Shown: positions 15,429 to 23,151, counted from the first letter of the stretch. The stretch is 47,224 nucleotides of DNA from Clostridiales bacterium (GCA_029098165.1 JAQXNU010000262.1:1-47224); one strand, 5' to 3'. Numbers and translations: made by a program. Notes: generated by a model from the letters alone, not told the origin.

Positions 15429-17161
15429 ATCCCACTCCCTTTCTCCAAGCTAGAAAACAGTCCATCATAGGATTTCTTTAAATTATCATTTAAATGAGAA
15501 TAGATTTCCCGTCTCGTTATCTTACTGATTGGATGAATTAAATGGTACGCTCCATTTTCAAACTTCATGATCTCATTAACTTCAATTTCACTCGAACCAC
15601 TGCTTGGTACGATTTCACTGATTCGCTCTATGAAACGATGTCCTTTGATGTCTTTTGTCATATGAACATCAAATCGAATGGAAGCCTTGACCTGTTCTGT
15701 GGCAGCCTGCTCATTATGAAAGGCTCCTGTGATCATTAAGTCATTCCGTAAGGAAAGAACGAGATTTTGGGTGGTTTTGGCATGATGAGTAAACAGTGTA
15801 AACTTGCTTGCAACCTGAGATATCATAACTAACCAGCTTGCGACAGGTGCACTTGCAACCTCACCGATAATATTTACCGTACCATCTGTCTTCTTCTGAA
15901 GATCCAATCCTTCGCGTCCTGAGATTTCTGCAGTCTCACGAAAACTTACAATATTTCGCTCAGGGTAGATTTCTCGCAAATGCAATTCAAAAACAAGTTC
16001 TTGAACACGTAACGTATAGCTCGCAGGTATAAATCGAATTAACGATTTCAATAAAGTCGTTTTTCCTGAACCCTGTTCTCCTGTGATACCAATAATCTGT
16101 TCTCCCTGGATTAAAAGTTCCAATAATTTGATTACTAATTCACTATTACAATCAGTGATTAGTTCACTCAACTTTTGAATTCCTCGATAATCGAACTTAC
16201 GTACAAAGAATGACCAACTCTCCGAAAATGGCGGCCGTACAACAACAACTCGGGACCCATCCATCATTTCATTTACTATATAACCTCGAACAGCAGATAG
16301 TTGCCCAGGCTTACCATACCGATATATATTCCGACATATTTTTTGGAGTTCTTCATAAGAGGAAAATGCTAAGAATTCAAGATGAATCATAAGTCCATGA
16401 TAAAAGACCCAGATTCCATTGATTGGCATGCCTGACATAGCATCACTCATAGCCAATTGAATAGAACCAGAAACGCCTCCTGAAATTCCATCGATGTTCA
16501 TATCCCGAAGTTCATCCACAGGTCCGTGTCCTTTATAGTTCTGATACAGACGTTGCGTTAGTATTTCGAGTTTATCAACAAAGGTAAGGCGAATTCGTAA
16601 TTGATAAAATACTTCTTCTAGCTGTTCTGGTGTAATTATATAAGGTTCATTTGTTTCACTCACATTCAGCTCTTTTGGTGTCAACTGATTTTCCCGAAGG
16701 AATAGATCAAATGCATCCGCTGCTGCTATCTGCTTGTAATAATAAAGAATGATATCAAACATGTCCTGATAACTCAGTTTCGTATCATCTTCAAACGGTA
16801 TTACTTTATCAATATTCTCTTTGGTAATACCGTACTTATTAAGTAACCATTCCTTAATTTGTTCTTTTATGTACCGTTTTGCTGATATGCTGCCTAAATT
16901 ACATTCATGCAATGCTTTTCTCGTGATGTTTTGGACAACTTCCAATTTCTTGATCTGAGCCGTACTCATCTTTTTGTCATTGATCCATGTGCCAGTATAC
17001 ATTGTAAAGTATTCATTCAGTTCTTCTAAGATCGTGCTCATTTTATATGGATTATCACGCGAGGATTGCCCATTTTCTAAGCGAGACTGTCTAAGGAAAA
17101 GTAAGCCGAGAATGAATAAAAAGATCAGCAGTATAATCAGCACAACTAAATTAATAATCAC
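15425..17161 (-). CDS. CpaF/TadA-like secretion ATPase with N-terminal membrane anchor
   Basis: The motor of the Tad-like machine. A hexameric type II/IV secretion ATPase domain occupies the C-terminal half: P-loop GEQGSGKTT (361-369), an Asp-box region near RVQELVFELHL (385-395), Walker-B-like VNIIGEVAS (429-437, where CpaF usually has IIVGEVRG) and a His-box TLFTHHAK (455-462). The N-terminal domain (about 45-330) matches CpaF in layout. Unusually, residues 3-23 are a hydrophobic anchor, whereas CpaF is normally soluble. 578 aa is longer than the ~430-500 norm. It overlaps the MinD-like gene upstream by 11 bp. Confidence 0.87.
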   Translation of the reverse strand: MIINLVVLIILLIFLFILGLLFLRQSRLENGQSSRDNPYKMSTILEELNEYFTMYTGTWINDKKMSTAQIKKLEVVQNITRKALHECNLGSISAKRYIKEQIKEWLLNKYGITKENIDKVIPFEDDTKLSYQDMFDIILYYYKQIAAADAFDLFLRENQLTPKELNVSETNEPYIITPEQLEEVFYQLRIRLTFVDKLEILTQRLYQNYKGHGPVDELRDMNIDGISGGVSGSIQLAMSDAMSGMPINGIWVFYHGLMIHLEFLAFSSYEELQKICRNIYRYGKPGQLSAVRGYIVNEMMDGSRVVVVRPPFSESWSFFVRKFDYRGIQKLSELITDCNSELVIKLLELLIQGEQIIGITGEQGSGKTTLLKSLIRFIPASYTLRVQELVFELHLREIYPERNIVSFRETAEISGREGLDLQKKTDGTVNIIGEVASAPVASWLVMISQVASKFTLFTHHAKTTQNLVLSLRNDLMITGAFHNEQAATEQVKASIRFDVHMTKDIKGHRFIERISEIVPSSGSSEIEVNEIMKFENGAYHLIHPISKITRREIYSHLNDNLKKSYDGLFSSLEKGSGI

Positions 17162-18005
17162 AGGACATTCCTCCTATCATAGGTCTTTTCTGTGCTGAAC
17201 CTTTCGGTCTCTGAATACATTCTTCACTTCTTTTCTGTAACAGATGTGTCAGGCTCGTTAATTCCTGGATAAATACATAATTATCATCGTCTTTTTCACA
17301 ACCGATATTCTGTAAGAAAAACTCCGTCAACTGTGCCCTTGACATAGCATCACGAAATTCTGTGTTATATGGAACTGCAAAAGTTAGTTCTTTCTTTAAT
17401 GGTTTGATTTTTTTACAAAGATTCTTTAATGTATATTCAGATGCCATATCATAGTTACCAATGATAAATAGCATCTTGTCATAATCAACTTCGTATCGCT
17501 GAAAAAAGTCCTCAAGCACTCGTCTATTTTGACTTAAGTTCACAATAATAATGTCCGCTTGTTCAAAAATCATTTCTATAAATTCATTCATTCCAGCACT
17601 TGCATCAATATAAACCATCTCGTAACAGGTCTCAGCGAGCGCAATAATATCTTTAAATGTCTCCTTGATCTCTTTTTCATAGATTTCACGATACTTGGTG
17701 TTTGTTCCCGGAAGAAAATCGATACATTGTTTTGATAATGTAATACAGCTGGATGTCAGTAACTGTTTTGCATTCATGCCCGAGCGAATCCCTTGAATCA
17801 GACGATCCACACCAATATTATAATTTCGAATCTGTTCTCGTCTACTTTCTGGTAATAACGGAATTTCTAGCTGATTCATCTCAAACTGTGTCTGCAGCAA
17901 GATACTTCGACTTCCGTACATCAAGTCATTCATCATAGCTGCTGCAAGCATATTCGAGCTAGTTCCCGCTTGCCCATGAACATTACTCCAAAATACGATC
18001 TTCAC
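17151..18005 (-). CDS. MinD/CpaE-like protein, degenerate P-loop (third copy)
   Basis: 284 aa, SIMIBI fold. It opens with the beta strand and loop of a MinD/CpaE protein (MKIVFWSNVHGQAGTSSNML), but the P-loop that should read KGGxGKT(T/S) reads HGQAGTSS, so the nucleotide-binding lysine is lost. Later features fit the fold: YEMVYIDASAGM (the Walker-B equivalent) and DIIIVNLSQN. CpaE/TadZ proteins localise Tad machines, so a scaffold role without ATP cycling is likely. It resembles the first copy (19714-20547) at the same loop (GVTSNMSA versus GTSSNMLA). Confidence 0.8.
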   Translation of the reverse strand: MKIVFWSNVHGQAGTSSNMLAAAMMNDLMYGSRSILLQTQFEMNQLEIPLLPESRREQIRNYNIGVDRLIQGIRSGMNAKQLLTSSCITLSKQCIDFLPGTNTKYREIYEKEIKETFKDIIALAETCYEMVYIDASAGMNEFIEMIFEQADIIIVNLSQNRRVLEDFFQRYEVDYDKMLFIIGNYDMASEYTLKNLCKKIKPLKKELTFAVPYNTEFRDAMSRAQLTEFFLQNIGCEKDDDNYVFIQELTSLTHLLQKRSEECIQRPKGSAQKRPMIGGMSCDY

Positions 18006-18006
18006 A

Positions 18007-18735
18007 CTACTTCCCCCTCCAAGTTACAGATATCGCCTCAACAATCTCTTTTTTAGTTCGATCTTTCTCAATCCGACTTACTACCCCACAGAGTAAATCT
18101 TTCATTTTCTTAGAGCATTTTTTTACGGTTATCAGTCGAGTATGTTGCATCTGTATCTTATTGGCTATATCATTGATATCAATATCTAGATAGTGAATTA
18201 CATTTTTGATTTCTCTGATCTTATCAGGTAATAAATCTTTCGGCTTTATCTTACATGGAACAACATCTTTGATCACCAATTCTTTCGGAAGATCAAGTTG
18301 TTCCATAACCGGAAGGAGACATTGTATATTATGTTTTTGCATATCTGATACCATGATAACGAGAGAGCTTTTTTCTATCGCTGTATGCCCGATATGAAAT
18401 CCATAGTCGACCAGAATGTAATCATAATCACAGTTTGTATGATATAGGTACTGATTATAAAAATCTCCTCGGTATATCCATTCTTCCATTCTTGGTATAA
18501 AATCAATGCCCTGATGAGTCAGGATTCCCGGCTCTGTGATATCCACTAACCCTTCACCGGAATCATAAAGTCCATCAGATAACGCTCCCCGTTCCGAGAC
18601 ATCGATGACAAGTATCCTTTTTTCAAGATTACTTAAGATTCTTGCAAGATACAAAATCAGATCATAGGATTCAACTCCAAGGAAGCTAATGGTCTTTGCT
18701 TCACACCCCGACGTCTGTGCATAATACTCTTTCAC
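18007..18735 (-). CDS. MinD/CpaE-like protein without P-loop (second copy)
   Basis: 242 aa. The fold is suggested by ISFLGVESYDLILYLARIL (first strand, loop and helix), then RILVIDVSERGALSDGLYD, and YDYILVDYGFHIG in place of the ParA 'D.PP' strand. The P-loop is completely gone (GVESYD). The end is basic. It is 1 nt from the third copy and overlaps cpaB by 4 bp (ATGA), so the order is fixed in the operon. Family assignment is by layout and is less certain than for the other two copies. Confidence 0.68.
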   Translation of the reverse strand: MKEYYAQTSGCEAKTISFLGVESYDLILYLARILSNLEKRILVIDVSERGALSDGLYDSGEGLVDITEPGILTHQGIDFIPRMEEWIYRGDFYNQYLYHTNCDYDYILVDYGFHIGHTAIEKSSLVIMVSDMQKHNIQCLLPVMEQLDLPKELVIKDVVPCKIKPKDLLPDKIREIKNVIHYLDIDINDIANKIQMQHTRLITVKKCSKKMKDLLCGVVSRIEKDRTKKEIVEAISVTWRGK

Positions 18736-19730
18736 TCCCCTAATGCCCCCTTTACCTTGGAATCATCCACGAATACAGATAATGCCTCCTGTTTGTCCTT
18801 TATATCCTCTGTTTGACCATCATCCTTTATTACGCTGATGGCACCTTCATCCTCCTCGTTTGATGGATTGATTACAGTATCTTCTATGGAAGTTTCTGTT
18901 TCACTCCATAAATCTTCGCGAATATCTTTATTTAGATAATTAGTTAATCGATTCTCCAGCTGTTTTCTATTCTTCTCTTTTAAATGTCCTATAGCCTCTT
19001 TGAGTAAATTCGGATTCTGTTTCATCATCGTCATTGTTCCAATGCTTGGAACATATGTTGTAATCGAAGGTTCCTGAATCAATGGTTCTATGTATTTTGT
19101 TGTATATATGCTGGAGCCTGGATAAAGGTACGCATCGACGATCGCGGCTGAATAGTATAAAATTTCATCTTCTGACATCCATAGGTAGCATTTTTCATCT
19201 TGGTTATCCTCTGATCTTGTAAGATCATGAACACTCTTTTTTGCTAATACGATGTAATCTTCTCCATTCGGCATCATAATTCTGACATCCACATAATCAT
19301 TATCTACAAGATTATCGCTTAGAGTCAAAATTTCACATTCAACTTCTCTTTGGCCTTCTTCTACATCTGGAGAACAGATCATATTGCTTAAGATTGGCAT
19401 GCCTGGCGCAATGTCCACCGCTGCAATTTGCTCCATACAAGAACTATTACTATAATAATTCACATCCATTTCTGGATGTACCTGAATCTCTTCCACTTTT
19501 GATGTAGTAATCCTATTCCCACGCGCAATCTCTTCTTTAGCAACATAGATTTTGATCAAATCTCCCTCTGATGTTTGAGCGTCCTTCGATTTTATATTAA
19601 ATATCAGATACAAGCCCGAGCCAATCACACCACAGAAGATTACTATACATAAGATTAGTAGTATGGTTCGACTTGATCGATGTACAGAATGTCTTTTGTA
19701 GCCTGATTTATACTTACTTTTCATTGACAT
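18732..19730 (-). CDS. CpaB/RcpC-like SAF-domain protein
   Basis: 332 aa. A basic cytoplasmic N-terminus is followed by one membrane helix (TILLILCIVIFCGVIGSGLY, about 23-43) and a SAF domain (about 62-125) with IYVAKEEIARGNRITTSKVEE and VDIAPGMPILSNMI. A second beta domain with DNDYVDVRIMMPNGEDYIVLAKKSV matches the CpaB C-terminal part. An acidic, Glu/Asp-rich tail follows. In Gram-negative Tad systems CpaB works with the secretin; here there is no outer membrane, so it probably acts in the cell wall. It overlaps the first MinD-like gene by 17 bp. Confidence 0.82.
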   Translation of the reverse strand: MSMKSKYKSGYKRHSVHRSSRTILLILCIVIFCGVIGSGLYLIFNIKSKDAQTSEGDLIKIYVAKEEIARGNRITTSKVEEIQVHPEMDVNYYSNSSCMEQIAAVDIAPGMPILSNMICSPDVEEGQREVECEILTLSDNLVDNDYVDVRIMMPNGEDYIVLAKKSVHDLTRSEDNQDEKCYLWMSEDEILYYSAAIVDAYLYPGSSIYTTKYIEPLIQEPSITTYVPSIGTMTMMKQNPNLLKEAIGHLKEKNRKQLENRLTNYLNKDIREDLWSETETSIEDTVINPSNEEDEGAISVIKDDGQTEDIKDKQEALSVFVDDSKVKGALGE

Positions 19731-20547
19731 TCATCTGTTCCTCCAATGATTGTTTTGATTCTTGTGCCATTGTAACGAGCATCTTAGTTGCTTTCTTAAT
19801 TTCCCGTATAAAAGTATAATTGGGATTCGTCTTATCACACGTATAGTTGTCATACATGTAATTGATCACTTTTCCATTCAATATAGCATTTTGAAACTGC
19901 TGATTATGATAAATTGGAATTATCCTATTTTTCGGAATATGAAATTCATTTTTTATTTTGGTAACAGTCCAAGATTGATTGGGTTGATAATCACTTATTA
20001 AAAAGAGAGATTTATAGGCTAAAGAAGAATAATTAGTAAAAAAAGATTTAATCTCATCATAATCTTGTTTTAGATTTACTACTACAAGGTCTGCATCATC
20101 AAGAAGCACTCTAGAATTCAGTGTGTAATTTTTTGTATCAATAAATATGTACTCATAAGCATTTTCTAGGTAAATTAATCTTGGGATTACATTATAGTAG
20201 AATTCGTAGTCGAATACCTCTTTCGAATAAGCATTTTGTGGCATATAGTACAGTGAATTCTGAATGACTTCAATTGTCATAATATCAGTTTTTCTCTTTT
20301 TTGTGCGACGTGCAAAGTGCAATACAAGGCTTACATCAAAATCATGATCTAAATAGTAGACTTCTCCTTCTTTCACCATTTTCGAACGATTTTCATACAT
20401 CAGATACTGAGCAATCCCATCATGACACCAGTGATTTTCCAAGGTAAGAATTCTCATTTGATATTCGAGAATACCGGCTATACTGATCGCTGACATATTA
20501 CTTGTAACTCCACAATCACCCTCCTTGCTAAAAAAGATGATCTTCAC
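19714..20547 (-). CDS. MinD/CpaE-like protein, degenerate P-loop (first copy)
   Basis: First gene of the Tad-like operon, 277 aa. The N-terminus MKIIFFSKEGDCGVTSNMSA aligns with the KGGxGKTT loop of MinD/CpaE, but the catalytic lysine is replaced by Val (EGDCGVTS). The strand YEYIFIDTKNYT and DADLVVVNLKQD match the fold's later strands. It is probably the polar or scaffold component, by analogy with TadZ/CpaE. AAAGGAG precedes the ATG at a good distance. Its leader carries a strong-looking promoter. Confidence 0.8.
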   Translation of the reverse strand: MKIIFFSKEGDCGVTSNMSAISIAGILEYQMRILTLENHWCHDGIAQYLMYENRSKMVKEGEVYYLDHDFDVSLVLHFARRTKKRKTDIMTIEVIQNSLYYMPQNAYSKEVFDYEFYYNVIPRLIYLENAYEYIFIDTKNYTLNSRVLLDDADLVVVNLKQDYDEIKSFFTNYSSLAYKSLFLISDYQPNQSWTVTKIKNEFHIPKNRIIPIYHNQQFQNAILNGKVINYMYDNYTCDKTNPNYTFIREIKKATKMLVTMAQESKQSLEEQMNVNEK

Positions 20548-20589
20548 AACCTTCTCCTTTCAGAAAATATGACTTATAACAACAACGTC

Positions 20590-20619
20590 ATTATACATGT
20601 TTTTGACAATATTTGTAAA
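20590..20619 (-). promoter_or_regulatory. Promoter of the Tad-like operon
   Basis: On the minus strand TTTACA (20614-20619), 18 nt, then TATAAT (20590-20595) preceded by TG. It lies about 42 nt ahead of the first gene and is the only clear promoter seen for the twelve-gene run, whose genes otherwise overlap or nearly touch. Confidence 0.65.
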
Positions 20620-20850
20620 GTGTTTTTGAGTGTAAAAGAGATAAATCATAAGGAACGATTTTTGGTAATATTGTACATAATATTCAATCATAACTTCGCT
20701 AAATGCAATAAATAAGCCGTTTTTCACTTTCTCTCATAATCTATGGATATCTATCAATTCTCGCAATATTCTGCTTTTTTCTTAACATTTTGTCACTTTA
20801 TGTTACCTAGATACATATAATTAACTAACATCATAGAAAGGAGTAGTTAT
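20620..20850. other. AT-rich divergent intergenic region
   Basis: Separates the leftward Tad-like operon from the rightward GPGPW-repeat gene. No open frame, RNA motif or repeat was seen, apart from the two promoters annotated at its sides. Confidence 0.5.
20795..20821 (+). promoter_or_regulatory. Possible mother-cell sigma-factor (SigK/SigE-like) promoter
   Basis: CAC at 20794-20796, then 17 nt, then CATATAAT (20814-20821), fitting AC-N16/17-CATANNNT. The alternative sigma-A reading (TTGTCA to TATAAT) needs a 20-nt spacer, which is poor. It resembles the motif ahead of the other low-complexity gene at 8458. Confidence 0.35.
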
Positions 20851-21117
20851 ATGATCGACAATAGAAATCAAATCAAACAAAGTCCTGGTCAGCACTCTAC
20901 CGAAAACTTTTTCTTATTCCCTCCTAGAACCTGCAGTGGTCCTGGATGTTCTGGTTTAGGTGGTCCTGGTCCTTGGCGTGGTCCTGGCCCTTGGGGTGGC
21001 CCTGGCCCTTGGGGTGGTTCTGGTCCTTGGCGTGGCCCTGGCCCTTGGGGTGGTTCTGGTCCTTGGCGTGGCCCTCATCCTTGTAAAGGAATCGGATGCC
21101 GCGGAAATCGCTGGTAA
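20851..21117 (+). CDS. Gly/Pro/Trp hexapeptide-repeat protein
   Basis: 88 aa. After a polar N-terminus (residues 1-27), residues 38-73 consist of six hexapeptides G[P/S]GPW[R/G] in near-perfect 18-bp DNA repeats. A Cys-containing tail (PHPCKGIGCRGNRW) follows. There are four Cys, and no signal peptide or membrane helix. AAAGGAG lies 9 nt before the ATG. The regular Trp spacing and Gly/Pro content suggest an extended structural or adhesive protein, perhaps of a spore or cell surface. No family was recognised. Confidence 0.8.
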   Translation: MIDNRNQIKQSPGQHSTENFFLFPPRTCSGPGCSGLGGPGPWRGPGPWGGPGPWGGSGPWRGPGPWGGSGPWRGPHPCKGIGCRGNRW

Positions 21118-21154
21118 TTAATTATTTCTTAAGAATATCGAAATCTTTGTACGC

Positions 21155-21183
21155 TTGATAAACAAATCTCCTGATGCTATACT
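21155..21183 (+). promoter_or_regulatory. Promoter inside the DUF218 leader
   Basis: TTGATA (21155-21160), 17 nt, TATACT (21178-21183). The -10 overlaps the left arm of the 21168-21209 hairpin, so transcripts starting near 21190 contain only its loop and right arm. Confidence 0.6.
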
Positions 21184-21210
21184 TAGAAACATATTTATAG
21201 CATCAGGAGG
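21168..21210 (+). promoter_or_regulatory. Hairpin that covers the DUF218 ribosome binding site
   Basis: A perfect 14-bp inverted repeat (21168-21181 with 21196-21209) around a 14-nt loop. The right arm contains the Shine-Dalgarno AGGAGG (21205-21210), and TTTTATTTT follows. In read-through RNA it would hide the ribosome site and might terminate transcription. Confidence 0.7.
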
Positions 21211-21217
21211 TTTTATT

Positions 21218-21970
21218 TTGAAATTCACAATCCATTTCTTACGAATTGTTTCAATATTATCGTTCTTGTATGCCATGCTAATCATCTATGTTTCTGGTCT
21301 TAAAACATCATTCTTAGGTTTTTGGTTTGCATTAGGAACATTATGTCTTGGAGTATCCTTTTTCCTCTCGCATCTTGTACACAAAAATCAAAGTAACATT
21401 GTGCCAGCAATTTTAACCGGACTTGTATGGCTGTCTGTTTTGATTCTTTGCATTGTAGAAGGTTTTATTGTAAGTGAAAGCTTAAAACCAGCAAAACGTA
21501 ATGCAGAATATGTCATTGTACTAGGTGCACAAGTTCGTGGGACAACTCCATCCAAAACACTTAATATGCGTATTCATACAGCTGCCGAATATCTGAAAGA
21601 AAATCCTAACAGCATAGTAATCTGTTCCGGCGGTAAGGGACAGGGTGAACTAATCACCGAAGCTCTTGCAATCAAACAAGGGCTCATGGAACAAGGAATC
21701 GAGGAATCTCGTATTCTACTAGAGGATAGATCAACTAACACTGTCGAAAATCTGAGATTTTGTAAAGAGATGATTCCTGATCCAGCTGCCAACATTGTCA
21801 TTGTCACAAGTGACTTTCATGTATATCGGGCGAAAAAAATAGCAGAACACAACGGATATCGCAATGTCTCCATGTGTCCTGCCAATGAATTCTTAGTTAC
21901 TACAATTTCTTATTATGTGCGCGAATTTTTTGCTGTTACGAAAGACCGTGTTGTTGGAAATCTTCGATAA
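21218..21970 (+). CDS. DUF218 (YdcF/SanA/ElyC-like) membrane protein
   Basis: About 250 aa with three or four N-terminal membrane helices and a C-terminal DUF218 domain: YVIVLGAQVRGTTPSKTLNMR, then VICSGGKG, ILLEDRSTNTVEN and VIVTSDFHVYRAKKIA. Family members (ElyC, SanA, YdcF) act in envelope or peptidoglycan lipid-carrier homeostasis or have unknown roles. The frame is open from a TTG at 21155, but AGGAGG at 21205-21210 lies 7 nt before a TTG at 21218, which begins MKFTIHFLRIV and is preferred. The 3' end overlaps the convergent chemoreceptor-like gene by 35 bp. Confidence 0.87.
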   Translation: MKFTIHFLRIVSILSFLYAMLIIYVSGLKTSFLGFWFALGTLCLGVSFFLSHLVHKNQSNIVPAILTGLVWLSVLILCIVEGFIVSESLKPAKRNAEYVIVLGAQVRGTTPSKTLNMRIHTAAEYLKENPNSIVICSGGKGQGELITEALAIKQGLMEQGIEESRILLEDRSTNTVENLRFCKEMIPDPAANIVIVTSDFHVYRAKKIAEHNGYRNVSMCPANEFLVTTISYYVREFFAVTKDRVVGNLR

Positions 21971-22943
21971 CGATAACGGACCAGACTTTCGTATCATTGT
22001 CATCCTTGCCTTTACCTCTTGCATACCCACTGATGACAGTTTTATTAAAACTCTCTTCAATCGTATAACCAGAAGGTTCTTTTTGACTTTGTACTAGCTT
22101 TACTGGTTGAAGATCACTTAATGATTTACTTAATACTTCACTACGATCTAAAGATGCAATTACAGTTGCATCTTTATTTATTACATATACTCTTCCGTCT
22201 TTACCTACTTTCGATTGATCAAGAATCTCATAAATACAATCCCAGTTATAGCGAGAAGAAATCACTCCAAGCAGTTTCTTCTGTTCATCAAACACTGGAC
22301 AGCTGTAGGTAACCGTCGTTTCTCTCTTTTCTTCACTATAGTACATATCGGATACCGTCAATGTCTTATCTTGTACGGTATGTTGATACCATTTCTTTGA
22401 GTTAACATCTTTTCCTACGATGGCTGCATTATTTCCGCTTGCAATAATCTTTCCGTTCTGATCCACTAGATAAATATCATGATAAACTTTTTTATTGTCA
22501 ACAATATTATGTAGTAATGCCATCGTATCTTTTAAGTTTGCTTCCGAAGGATTCTTTAATACATTAAGAATCTCTGGCATCATTGACCAGGCAAGAACAT
22601 CGGTATTACGTTCCATGGAATTACGATCAATCTTATCCATTAGGTCATACGCCATATCTGCAGTACGAACTCCGATCACTTCAAATATTTTATGATGAAA
22701 ATCCTCTAATATTTTAATATTTTTCTGATTTGCTTCTTGACTTTTATCCGAAAACTTTTTTATCTCCTGTGCAATGACAGCAAAACCTTTACCCGCTTCA
22801 CCTGCTCTCGCTGCCTCAATTGATGAATTAAACGATAACATTTTCGTATTCTTTGATAACTTTTCTATTTCCTCTGCGATCTTTAACATGTTCTGATAGG
22901 ATACTACCAAGTCCTGTAATAATACTGACAAATCTGTTACCAT
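21936..22943 (-). CDS. Soluble chemoreceptor-like protein, signalling tip then Cache domain
   Basis: 335 aa with no membrane segment. The N-terminus is a short methyl-accepting-protein signalling hairpin with the conserved tip SFNSSIEAARAGEAGKGFAV (residues 38-57). A connecting helix and a Cache/PDC-type sensor domain (about 150-325) follow, with DIYLVDQNGKIIAS, KKWYQHTV, VTYSCPVFDEQKKLLGVI and GRVYVINKDATVIAS. This is the reverse of the usual order, in which the sensor is N-terminal and outside. A soluble cytoplasmic sensor feeding CheA/CheW, or a protein that only binds receptor arrays, is inferred. Confidence 0.85.
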   Translation of the reverse strand: MVTDLSVLLQDLVVSYQNMLKIAEEIEKLSKNTKMLSFNSSIEAARAGEAGKGFAVIAQEIKKFSDKSQEANQKNIKILEDFHHKIFEVIGVRTADMAYDLMDKIDRNSMERNTDVLAWSMMPEILNVLKNPSEANLKDTMALLHNIVDNKKVYHDIYLVDQNGKIIASGNNAAIVGKDVNSKKWYQHTVQDKTLTVSDMYYSEEKRETTVTYSCPVFDEQKKLLGVISSRYNWDCIYEILDQSKVGKDGRVYVINKDATVIASLDRSEVLSKSLSDLQPVKLVQSQKEPSGYTIEESFNKTVISGYARGKGKDDNDTKVWSVIVIEDFQQHGLS

Positions 22944-22992
22944 AGTTCTCCTCCTTAATGTACTCTTCGAATCATTTCATAAAAATCGATAA

Positions 22993-23029
22993 AAGGGCTA
23001 TTGCTAAATCTATTTTAACAACAGCCCTT
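22993..23029 (-). promoter_or_regulatory. 16-bp RNA hairpin between gdhA and the chemoreceptor-like gene
   Basis: Read leftward, AAGGGCUGUUGUUAAA pairs fully with UUUAGCAAUAGCCCUU through two G-U wobbles and a 5-nt loop, then UUUUAUC. On the plus strand the two wobbles become A-C mismatches. It looks like a terminator or attenuator in the leader of 21936-22943. Confidence 0.55.
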
Positions 23030-23120
23030 ATGTAACTATTTATGACAAACACACAAGCCCGTCATCTGCTATTCTTTACACATATTTTACCACTTCAGTT
23101 GACAGAAATCAATTATATCT

Positions 23121-23151
23121 AAAAAAGGCTGTTTTTTCACAGCCTTTTTTT
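23121..23151. terminator. Bidirectional terminator after gdhA
   Basis: AAAAAAGGCTGT (23121-23132) pairs with ACAGCCTTTTTT (23139-23150) around TTTTTC. There are A/T tails on both sides, 20 nt past the gdhA stop. Confidence 0.9.

Noticed and set aside
20960-21080. 18-bp tandem repeat as a non-coding satellite.
   Set aside because: It lies wholly in frame in a gene with a ribosome site.
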